Source: Actinomycetota bacterium (GTDB taxonomy: Bacteria > Actinomycetota > Actinomycetes > Streptosporangiales > Streptosporangiaceae). From it: DNA of 6,420 nucleotides. The stretch covers positions 1-6,420 of the forward strand of contig PLIQ01000590.1 of the NCBI GenBank assembly GCA_003140115.1, given 5' to 3'. Below the pieces are notes generated by a model, which saw only the letters and a list, made by a program, of their open reading frames with translations, did not search any database and was not told the DNA's origin. Numbering within the stretch: the first letter of the stretch is position 1; each line of letters begins with the position of its first letter. A program made the translations under genes and the position numbers. Below are positions 1 to 5,377 of this stretch, piece by piece.

Positions 1-75
1 GCGGATCTCGAACCGGTCGTCGGTGTCAACCCACTCCCCGTCGATGAGCATGGCGTAGCGCCGGACGGTATCCAT
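1..75 (-). CDS. Probable aldehyde dehydrogenase, N-terminal fragment (continues off the left edge)
   Basis: Reading the minus strand from the ATG at 75-73 gives 25 codons open to the window edge. The peptide begins MDTVRRYA and continues MLIDGEWVDTDDRFEIR. The pattern (M/F)-I-(D/G)-G-E-W-V-D followed by F-E-(I/V)-R is the usual N-terminal signature of NAD(P)-dependent aldehyde dehydrogenases, where it precedes 'NPATGE'-like residues. A good ribosome binding site, AAAGGGGA, lies 5 nt upstream of the ATG (positions 81-88 on the plus strand), which supports this start. Such enzymes oxidise an aldehyde to the carboxylic acid in the cytoplasm. The catalytic Cys and Glu lie outside the window, so substrate and activity cannot be judged. 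The gene is divergent from the acyl-CoA ligase, which fits an aldehyde to acid to acyl-CoA route (inference). The family call rests on 25 residues only. Confidence 0.62.
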   Translation of the reverse strand, partial: MDTVRRYAMLIDGEWVDTDDRFEIR

Positions 76-104
76 ACCAGTCCCCTTTCGCGGTTTGACC
101 CATG

Positions 105-133
105 ACGCTAGGCCGGAGCGGACCCGCCGATAA
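105..133 (-). promoter_or_regulatory. Candidate promoter of the aldehyde dehydrogenase gene
   Basis: On the minus strand, TTATCG (plus-strand 128-133) and TAGCGT (plus-strand 105-110) are separated by exactly 17 bp. TAGCGT fits the actinobacterial -10 pattern TANNNT. The -35 match is weak. The predicted transcript would start near position 98 and carry a short leader containing the AAAGGGGA ribosome site before the ATG at 75. This is motif reading only. It is supported by the spacing and by an inverted repeat (134-148) abutting the -35. Confidence 0.35.
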
Positions 134-148
134 CGTGCCGGCGGCACG
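134..148. repeat. Short perfect inverted repeat (7-bp arms), operator-like
   Basis: CGTGCCG, one central base, then CGGCACG form a perfect dyad. It lies directly upstream of the candidate -35 of the aldehyde dehydrogenase promoter. Its half-site GTGCCG recurs in the larger palindrome at 173-193, so the two may bind the same dimeric repressor or activator (inference). In DNA this GC-rich a 7-bp dyad alone would be weak evidence. Confidence 0.4.
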
Positions 149-153
149 AGGAT

Positions 154-171
154 GGGCCGGTTCCTCGGCCC
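154..171. repeat. Inverted repeat with 6-bp arms and 6-nt loop
   Basis: GGGCCG (154-159) and CGGCCC (166-171) are exact reverse complements around GTTCCT. The repeat sits between the two GTGCCG-type dyads of the divergent control region. No T-run follows on either strand, so it does not look like an intrinsic terminator. It could be a small hairpin or chance in GC-rich DNA. Confidence 0.3.
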
Positions 172-172
172 G

Positions 173-193
173 CCGGCACAACAGTTGTGCCGG
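173..193. promoter_or_regulatory. Perfect 21-bp palindrome, probable operator in the divergent promoter region
   Basis: The left arm CCGGCACAAC (173-182) is followed by a single A and by its exact reverse complement GTTGTGCCGG (184-193). A 10-bp perfect arm with a 1-bp centre is typical in form of a binding site for a dimeric helix-turn-helix regulator, such as TetR- or GntR-family proteins. It lies about midway between the aldehyde dehydrogenase and acyl-CoA ligase starts, where one bound regulator could control both. No T-tract follows, so a terminator is unlikely. The cognate regulator is not identified. The two regulators in this window are candidates only by proximity. Confidence 0.6.
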
Positions 194-209
194 GGTAACA
201 ACCCCCGGC
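189..209. repeat. Inverted repeat overlapping the 21-bp palindrome (alternative stem)
   Basis: GCCGGGG (189-195) and CCCCGGC (203-209) are exact reverse complements flanking the 7-nt loop TAACAAC. The left arm shares bases 189-193 with the right arm of the 173-193 palindrome, so in RNA the two stems could not form together. It may be structural in the leader of a transcript crossing this region, or simply part of the protein-binding array. Confidence 0.35.
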
Positions 210-255
210 GACAGACTTGATACGGGGGGACGACGACCGTCCGCGCCGCGCGCCG

Positions 256-261
256 GACAAT
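256..261 (+). promoter_or_regulatory. Candidate -10 element of a leaderless promoter for the acyl-CoA ligase
   Basis: GACAAT lies 7 nt before the GTG at 269, so transcription would begin at or within a base or two of the start codon. No purine-rich ribosome binding site is visible in the 20 nt before the GTG. Leaderless mRNAs with a -10 at this distance are common in actinobacteria. No good -35 is seen 17-18 bp upstream. Confidence 0.35.
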
Positions 262-268
262 TGGCACC

Positions 269-1804
269 GTGACGAACCTGGCCAAGAACCTGACGGACAC
301 CACCCGCGCGCACGCCGGCCGGGTGGCCGTGCGGGTGGACAACGCGGCAATGACCTACCGGGCCCTGGACGACGCGAGCGCCCGGGTGGCCGGGCTGCTG
401 CACGAACGCGGCCTCAAACCCGGCGACCGGGTCGGCCTCATGATGCCCAACGTCGCCGAGGTCCCCGTGGTGTACTACGGCGTGCTCCGGGCCGGCGGCG
501 TGGTCGTCCCGATGAACCCGCTGCTCAAGGCCCGGGAGGTGGCCTATTACCTGGGCGACTCCGGGGCCGGGCTGATCTTCGCCTGGCACGCGTTCGCCGA
601 GCAGGCCCGCACCGGCGCGGAGCAGGCCGAGGCCGAGCCCATCGTGGTGGACGAGGTCAGCTTCCCCGAACTGCTGGCCTCCGCCACGCCGGACTACCAG
701 GTCGCGGACGTCGACGACGACGACACCGCGGTGATCTTGTACACCTCGGGCACGACCGGCCACCCGAAGGGCGCCGAGCTCACCCACGGCAACCTCATCA
801 GCAACACCGAGGTGACGCGCACCGACATCGTCCAGGCGCACCCCGACGACGTGATCTTCGGCGGGCTGCCGCTGTTCCACGTGTTCGGGCAGACGGTCGC
901 GCTCAACGTCTCGGTCGCGGCCGGGGCGTGCCTGACCCTGCTGCCGCGGTTCGACGCCGAGCACGCCCTGCGGATCATCTCCGGCCACAAGGTCACCGTC
1001 TTCGAAGGCGTGCCGACCATGTACGTGGCGCTGATTCACGCGCCTGACCGCGCGGACTACGACACCTCCTCGCTGCGGGAGTGCATCTCCGGCGGCGCGG
1101 CCCTGCCGGTCGAGGTGCTGCGCGGCTTCGAGGAGGCGTTCGGCGTCCCGGTGCTCGAGGGCTACGGCCTGTCGGAGACCTCGCCGGTCGCCTCGTTCAA
1201 CCTCCCCGGCCGCGAGCGCAAGCCCGGCTCGATCGGCACCCCCATCCGGGACGTCGAGATGCGCGTCGTAGACGCCGACGACCACGAGGTGCCCCGCGGC
1301 GAGGTCGGCGAAATCGTGATCCGCGGGCCGAACGTGATGAAGGACTACTGGCAGCGCCCCGAGGCCACCGCCGAGGCGATCCGCGACGGCTGGTTCCACA
1401 CCGGTGACCTGGCCCGGGTCGACGAGGATGGCTACTTCTACATCGTCGACCGGAAGAAGGACCTGATCATCCGCGGCGGCTACAACATCTACCCGCGGGA
1501 GATCGAGGAGGTGCTCTACGAGCATCCCGCGGTCGCCGAGGCCGCCGTGCTCGGCCTGCCGCACTCCTCCCTGGGCGAGGAGGTCGGTGCCGCGGTAGCC
1601 CTCAAGCCGGGTGCCACCGCCACCCCCGAGGAACTGCGCGACTACGTCAAGGGCCAGGTCGCGGCCTACAAGTACCCGCGGCACGTGTGGATCGTCGACG
1701 CGCTGCCCAAGGGCGGGACGGGCAAGATCCAGAAGCGGGATATCGTCGTCCCGGCCGACCTGACAGCGCCGGATTTGCCTGGGCCTCCGGCCGCGGCCCT
1801 CTAA
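269..1804 (+). CDS. AMP-forming acyl-CoA ligase (long-chain fatty acid-CoA ligase type)
   Basis: This 511-residue cytoplasmic enzyme belongs to the ANL (acyl-CoA synthetase, NRPS adenylation, luciferase) superfamily. It should join a carboxylic acid, ATP and CoA to give acyl-CoA, AMP and PPi. The core motifs are present in order. The P-loop-like YTSGTTGHPKG is at 158-168. GYGLSETSP is at 298-306, with Glu303 expected to help bind Mg-ATP. WFHTGD is at 375-380, with Asp380 expected to contact the AMP ribose. DRKKDLIIRGGYNIYP is at 394-409 and contains the hinge. PKGGTGK ends in Lys486, the expected catalytic lysine of the C-terminal domain. Length is normal for the family. The GTG start at 269 gives the usual N-terminus (MTNLAKNLTDTTRAH). 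The short Pro/Ala-rich tail after the lysine is unremarkable. It is closest in feel to actinobacterial fatty-acid (FadD-like) ligases, but a 4-coumarate or other aryl/medium-chain substrate cannot be excluded. The stop lies 9 bp before an adenylate kinase gene, probably in the same operon. Confidence 0.92.
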   Translation: MTNLAKNLTDTTRAHAGRVAVRVDNAAMTYRALDDASARVAGLLHERGLKPGDRVGLMMPNVAEVPVVYYGVLRAGGVVVPMNPLLKAREVAYYLGDSGAGLIFAWHAFAEQARTGAEQAEAEPIVVDEVSFPELLASATPDYQVADVDDDDTAVILYTSGTTGHPKGAELTHGNLISNTEVTRTDIVQAHPDDVIFGGLPLFHVFGQTVALNVSVAAGACLTLLPRFDAEHALRIISGHKVTVFEGVPTMYVALIHAPDRADYDTSSLRECISGGAALPVEVLRGFEEAFGVPVLEGYGLSETSPVASFNLPGRERKPGSIGTPIRDVEMRVVDADDHEVPRGEVGEIVIRGPNVMKDYWQRPEATAEAIRDGWFHTGDLARVDEDGYFYIVDRKKDLIIRGGYNIYPREIEEVLYEHPAVAEAAVLGLPHSSLGEEVGAAVALKPGATATPEELRDYVKGQVAAYKYPRHVWIVDALPKGGTGKIQKRDIVVPADLTAPDLPGPPAAAL

Positions 1805-1813
1805 GGCTGTGCC

Positions 1814-2398
1814 GTGAGGCTGCTGCTGCTCGCTCCGCCGGGCGCCGGCAAGGGCACCCAAGGCGAGCGGCTGGCGGCCTGGTCCGGCGCCCGGCACATC
1901 GCCGCCGGTGACCTGCTGCGCGCGCAGGCCCGCTCCGGGGACCTGCTGGGCCGTCAGATCGCCGTCCACCAGGCCCGCGGCGATCTGGTCCCCGACCAGA
2001 TCGTGCTCGACGTGCTGACCCCGGTCGTGGTCGAGGCGGCCGCCCAGGGCGGGTACATCCTGGACGGCTTCCCGCGGACCCTGCCGCAGGCCACCGCCGC
2101 GGCCGACCTCGCGGTCCGGCTCGGCGTGACCCTGGACGCGGCGATCTACCTGCACGCGCCGGACGCGGTGCTGACCCGGCGACTGCTGGACCGCGCCAGC
2201 CAGAGCGGACGCTCCGACGACGTGGCCGACGTGATCGAGCACCGGCTCGAGGTGTTCGCCGAGACGACGGGCCTGCTCGTCCCTTACTACACCGAGCGCG
2301 GCATCCTGGTCGCGGTCGACGCCGACCAGCCACCGGACTCCGTCACCGCCGACATCCAGACCCGGCTGTCCAGCGTCCCCATGGGAGGTACCGCTTAG
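1814..2398 (+). CDS. Adenylate kinase paralogue (short type, without LID insertion)
   Basis: This 194-residue P-loop nucleoside monophosphate kinase is predicted to catalyse AMP + ATP = 2 ADP. The Walker A sequence APPGAGKGTQ spans 7-16 with Lys13. GDLLR (32-36) supplies Arg36 and DGFPRT (84-89) supplies Arg88, the same numbers as in E. coli Adk. RRLLDR (122-127), GRSDD (132-136) and Arg144 match the remaining phosphate-binding arginines. The usual LID or zinc domain is replaced by a few residues (ASQS), as in the short actinobacterial adenylate kinases. Two normally conserved positions differ: the first Walker A glycine is Ala7, and the Thr of the STGD motif is Ala31 (IAAGD). The context is not the ribosomal secY-adk-map cluster, so this is probably a second copy. 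The GTG start at 1814 follows a weak AAGG that overlaps the ligase stop, implying translational coupling. A natural role would be to remove AMP made by the ligase (inference). Another NMP substrate is possible. Confidence 0.85.
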   Translation: MRLLLLAPPGAGKGTQGERLAAWSGARHIAAGDLLRAQARSGDLLGRQIAVHQARGDLVPDQIVLDVLTPVVVEAAAQGGYILDGFPRTLPQATAAADLAVRLGVTLDAAIYLHAPDAVLTRRLLDRASQSGRSDDVADVIEHRLEVFAETTGLLVPYYTERGILVAVDADQPPDSVTADIQTRLSSVPMGGTA

Positions 2399-2459
2399 TA
2401 ACGTTCAGCTGACTCACCGGCGTTGAATAGGCGGTGCCCGCGGGCGGGGCATACGTTAC
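2398..2459. repeat. Paired GTAACGT / ACGTTAC inverted half-sites flanking the regulator promoter
   Basis: GTAACGT (2398-2404) and ACGTTAC (2453-2459) are exact reverse complements. Each is also an imperfect copy of the self-complementary decamer GTAACGTTAC: 8 of 10 bases at 2398-2407 and 7 of 10 at 2450-2459. The centres are 52 bp apart, close to five helical turns. The right site overlaps the candidate -10 of the LuxR-type gene. This arrangement suits cooperative binding or looping, perhaps autoregulation, but no protein can be assigned. Confidence 0.35.
2452..2457 (+). promoter_or_regulatory. Candidate -10 element of a leaderless promoter for the LuxR-type regulator
   Basis: TACGTT fits the actinobacterial TANNNT -10 consensus and ends 6 nt before the ATG at 2464, the spacing expected when transcription starts on the start codon itself. 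No convincing -35 lies at 17-18 bp; the nearest candidate, TTGAAT (2423-2428), is too far away at 23 bp. The element decides in favour of the ATG at 2464 over the upstream GTG at 2434. Confidence 0.4.
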
Positions 2460-2463
2460 AACC

Positions 2464-5361
2464 ATGTGGCCCATCGACCGCCCGGCGCAGTGGGTGGACC
2501 GAGGCCAGGAGCTCACTGCCCTGCGGGCCGGCGTCGAGGCTCTCCGCCAGGGCGGGGGAGCGGCGGTCTGGGTCGAGGGCGAGCCCGGCATCGGCAAGTC
2601 GTCGCTGGTCGTCGAGGCGCTGGCCGGAACGGGCGAGCTGGGCTGGGACGTCGGATGGGGGATCGCGGACCAGCTGGCCGAGCGACTGCCGCTGAGCGTG
2701 ATGCAGGACTGCCTGCAGGTCCGCCTTAGTTCGCCCGACCCGCGCCGCGCGCGCGCCGCCAGCCTGCTGCGCAGCCAGCGGCTCGGGCTGTTCGCCGACG
2801 GCGACGTGCCCGTCTCCGGGGTCGAGATGCTGATGGCGCTGGCCGACGAGCTGTGCGCAGCCGCCCCGACCGTAATGGTCATCGACGACCTGCAGTGGGC
2901 CGACGACGCATCGCTGCTCGTCTGGCACCAGCTCGCCGCCTCGATCGATCAGCTGCGCCTGCTCCTGATCGCGACCTGCCGGTCCGATCCGCACCGGCCG
3001 CAGGTGCAGCAGGTCCGCTCAGCCCTGGCCCGCCGTGGCGGAGCGGTGGTCACGCTCGGACCGCTGCCCGATGCCGATGTGGCCGCCCTGGTCACGGCCA
3101 TGCTCGGCACGCCGCCCGCAGGTACGCTGCGCCAGCTGACCGCTCAGGCCGCCGGAAATCCCCTGTACCTGCGTGAGCTGGTCGATGCCCTGGCACGTGA
3201 GCGGGCCCAGCCCGGTCCCGCCGGTCCCGGTCCCGGTCCCGGTCCTGCTCCCGGTCCCGTCGCCGTCGCCGGCGTCTGGCCGGGCGCCGAACCCCTGCCG
3301 ACGTCGCTGGCCGCCGTGCTGAACGATCGGCTCGGTTCCGTCTCGGCGCAGACGGCACAGATCCTGCGGACCGCCGCGCTGCTCGGCGCCAAGTTCACCG
3401 TCACCGACCTGGCCGTCCTTCTGGGCCGGCCGGTGTCGGAACTGGCCGCGGGCCTGCAGGAGGCCGTGGCAGCCCGCATCCTGGTCGGCTCGGGTGCCGA
3501 GCTGGCGTTCCGGCATCAGCTGATCCGCCAGGCGCTGTACGAGAGCATGCCGGCCGCGCTGCGCACGGCGCTGCACGCCGAGGCGGCGCGAGAGCTCGCG
3601 GCCACCGATACCGATGCGTTGAGCGTCGCGCAGCAGCTTTCCGCGGCGGGACAGCCGGGTGAGGGCTGGGCTCGAGCCTGGCTGCTGCGGACCGCGCCCA
3701 CACTGACCACGCGGGCCCCGCAACTGGCGGCCGACCTGCTGCGCCGGGAACTGGACGCGACGCCCGGCGATGACCAGGCCCGGGACGGGCTGATGGCCTT
3801 CCTGGTCCGGGCCCTGCTCGCCGTCGGCTCCTACGACCAGGCGGCGCAGCAGGCCCAGGCGGCGCTGCCGGTCATGACCGACCCGCTGCGGCGGGCCGAG
3901 ACGTACTCGGTGCTGGCGCGCGCCCAGGTCAGCGCCGGGCGCAGCGACGAGGCGACCGCCACCGTACGGCAGGCCCTGGCGCTGACCGACCTGCCCCCGC
4001 AGTGGCGGGCCCGGATGCTGGCCATGCTGGCCATGCTGGAGCGGGCCGGCACCGGCAGTCTGGATACCGCCGACCAGACCGCCCGCCAGGCCCTCACCGT
4101 GGCCGAGCAGGCAGGCGACGCGTTCGCGACCGCCCACGCCCTGACCGACCTGTGGCTGAGCCACAGCATCAGGCGCGACCATGCCGCCGCGCTCGAGTAC
4201 ATCGACCGGGCGCTGCGCGCGCTGGGCGATGATCCCGGCTACGCGGACCTGCGGTCGTTCGCCCTCGATGACCGCATCTTCACCCTGCAGAACCTGGACC
4301 GCTGGCGGGAAGCGGAGCTGACCCTGCGCCAGGCCCGCGAGTTCGCCCAGCGCAGCGGCAGTCCCGATCGAAGCACCTGGGTCAGCGCCGCGGTGCTGCG
4401 GTACTGGCTGGGCCAGTGGGACGACGCGCTGGCCGAGCTGGACCCGCAGGAGGACGAGGCGCCCGGGCTCACGTATACGTTCTTGCGCGAGCGCTGGCCA
4501 GCGCTGCTCGTCCACGGCGTGACCGCGCTGGTGGCCGGGCGCCGGGACCAGCGCACCACGGCCGACGAGCACCTGCGCGCGGGCCTGGCCCTGCCCGTGC
4601 TGACCGTTCCCGACCGGGAGAACCGGGACTTCCTGCTCGCCGCGCACGCCGTGGCGCTGGAGCAGCGCGGCGAGACCCGCCAGGCCATGCTGGCGCTGGC
4701 CGAGATCTTGCCCCGCCGCGACGGCGAGATGACCCTGACCCACCAGTGGCTGCCCGATCTCGTCCGGCTCGCGATCGCCGCCGGTGACCGGCAGCTGGCC
4801 CAGACCGCGGCCCGGGCGTGCCAGCAGGAGGCCGCGGCGGAAACCCAGCCGGCCCGGGCGGCCGCGGCCAGCCTGCGGTGCCAGGGACTCCTCAACTCCG
4901 ATCCGGCCCCGCTCCGCGAGGCGGTCGCGCACTACCGGACGGCCGGCCCAGCTGCGGAACTGCCCGCCGCGATGGAGGACCTGGCCGTCGTGCTGGCCGA
5001 ACGCGGCCACCGCGACGAGGCCCGGGCCGCGCTCAACGAGGCCGCCGCCTGGTACGAGCCCCTGAACGCCCGCTGGGACATCCGCCGGGCCGAAAGCCGG
5101 CTTCGTCCCTACGGCATCAGGCGCGGCGTCCGCGGTCCGCGCGGCCCGCGCCCCGCCTCCGGCTGGGCCGCGCTCACGCCCACCGAGGTCAAGATCGCCG
5201 CCCTGATCGCCCGCGGCGACTCGACCTCGGAAATCGCCCGCGGCATGTTCTTGTCCCGCCGCACGGTACAGACCTACATCTCCCACATCCTGGCCAAGCT
5301 CGGCGCCAAAGGCCGGACCGAGATCGTCCGCGAAGCCCTCCGCCAGGGCATCTCCCCCTAG
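2464..5361 (+). CDS. LuxR-family transcriptional regulator, LAL type (AAA ATPase + TPR-like + HTH)
   Basis: This 965-residue cytoplasmic regulator has the standard architecture and length of the large ATP-binding regulators of the LuxR family (MalT-like). An N-terminal AAA/STAND ATPase has Walker A GEPGIGKSS at 39-47 (Lys45), Walker B VMVIDDLQWADD around 137-148, a TCRSD sensor-like segment near 171-175 and GNPLYLREL near 231-239. A Pro/Gly linker (about 250-267) follows, then a winged-helix-like segment (about 280-370) and a long alpha-helical TPR-like region (about 370-880). The C-terminal LuxR/GerE helix-turn-helix begins with LTPTEVKIAALIARG at 904, and its recognition helix starts with SRRTVQTYISHI at 931. 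In this family ATP and an inducer bound by the sensor region promote oligomerisation and activation. The target and inducer are unknown here. I prefer the ATG at 2464, with a TANNNT box 6 nt upstream. An in-frame GTG at 2434 would add ten residues (975 aa). The gene starts 65 bp after the adenylate kinase gene, so read-through is possible. Confidence 0.9.
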   Translation: MWPIDRPAQWVDRGQELTALRAGVEALRQGGGAAVWVEGEPGIGKSSLVVEALAGTGELGWDVGWGIADQLAERLPLSVMQDCLQVRLSSPDPRRARAASLLRSQRLGLFADGDVPVSGVEMLMALADELCAAAPTVMVIDDLQWADDASLLVWHQLAASIDQLRLLLIATCRSDPHRPQVQQVRSALARRGGAVVTLGPLPDADVAALVTAMLGTPPAGTLRQLTAQAAGNPLYLRELVDALARERAQPGPAGPGPGPGPAPGPVAVAGVWPGAEPLPTSLAAVLNDRLGSVSAQTAQILRTAALLGAKFTVTDLAVLLGRPVSELAAGLQEAVAARILVGSGAELAFRHQLIRQALYESMPAALRTALHAEAARELAATDTDALSVAQQLSAAGQPGEGWARAWLLRTAPTLTTRAPQLAADLLRRELDATPGDDQARDGLMAFLVRALLAVGSYDQAAQQAQAALPVMTDPLRRAETYSVLARAQVSAGRSDEATATVRQALALTDLPPQWRARMLAMLAMLERAGTGSLDTADQTARQALTVAEQAGDAFATAHALTDLWLSHSIRRDHAAALEYIDRALRALGDDPGYADLRSFALDDRIFTLQNLDRWREAELTLRQAREFAQRSGSPDRSTWVSAAVLRYWLGQWDDALAELDPQEDEAPGLTYTFLRERWPALLVHGVTALVAGRRDQRTTADEHLRAGLALPVLTVPDRENRDFLLAAHAVALEQRGETRQAMLALAEILPRRDGEMTLTHQWLPDLVRLAIAAGDRQLAQTAARACQQEAAAETQPARAAAASLRCQGLLNSDPAPLREAVAHYRTAGPAAELPAAMEDLAVVLAERGHRDEARAALNEAAAWYEPLNARWDIRRAESRLRPYGIRRGVRGPRGPRPASGWAALTPTEVKIAALIARGDSTSEIARGMFLSRRTVQTYISHILAKLGAKGRTEIVREALRQGISP
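3211..3260 (+). repeat. (GGTCCC)n-like microsatellite encoding a Pro-Gly linker
   Basis: The hexamer GGTCCC recurs in a run, with a few interrupting bases, inside the LuxR-type gene. It is read in frame as alternating Gly-Pro (GPAGPGPGPGPAPGP), about residues 251-265 of the 965-aa product. It lies between the ATPase core and the winged-helix-like segment, so it probably acts as a flexible interdomain tether. A 6-bp unit preserves the frame when copies are gained or lost. Confidence 0.75.
4015..4041 (+). repeat. Three tandem 9-bp units (ATGCTGGCC) inside the TPR-like region
   Basis: Two exact copies of ATGCTGGCC and a third reading ATGCTGGAG encode MLA-MLA-MLE at about residues 518-526 of the LuxR-type regulator. 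The segment is within a predicted helix and keeps the frame. It is probably a small slippage product with little functional meaning. Confidence 0.5.
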
Positions 5362-5377
5362 CGGCTCCCCTAGCGGC
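5355..5377. repeat. 12-bp tandem duplication spanning the convergent stop codons
   Basis: CCCCTAGCGGC occurs at 5355-5365 and again at 5367-5377, a 12-bp repeat period. The first copy carries the TAG stop of the LuxR-type gene (5359-5361). The second carries CTA (5370-5372), the minus-strand TAG stop of the PucR-type gene. Because the period is a multiple of three, each gene has a second in-frame stop in the other copy. No hairpin followed by a T-run is seen here, so transcription termination between the genes is not explained by an intrinsic terminator. Confidence 0.7.

Noticed and set aside
173..193. The large palindrome as an intrinsic terminator
   Set aside because: It is not followed by a T-run on either strand and lies between divergent gene starts, where a terminator is not expected.
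26..2242. A 738-codon open frame on the minus strand, antisense to the ligase and adenylate kinase
   Set aside because: The translation is a low-complexity Arg/Gly/Val/Asp-rich sequence without recognisable motifs. It lies opposite two genes with complete catalytic motifs. Long antisense frames are expected in such GC-rich DNA.
2436..2445. GCCCGCGGGC palindrome upstream of the LuxR-type gene
   Set aside because: It is perfect but short and made only of G and C, so it is readily expected by chance in this composition.
2434..2463. GTG at 2434 as the start of the LuxR-type gene
   Set aside because: It adds ten residues unlike the family N-terminus (MPAGGAYVTT). The ATG at 2464 has a well-placed TANNNT box. 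It is kept as an alternative because the frame is open.
3211..3260. The GGTCCC tract as part of a CRISPR array or a non-coding satellite
   Set aside because: There are no spacers of constant length, the units are 6 bp, and the tract is read in frame as a Gly-Pro linker.
3019..5286. A 755-codon open frame on the minus strand, antisense to the LuxR-type regulator
   Set aside because: It shows the same compositional shadow: rich in Gln, Gly and Arg, with no domain motif. The plus strand encodes a well-supported ATPase/TPR/HTH protein.
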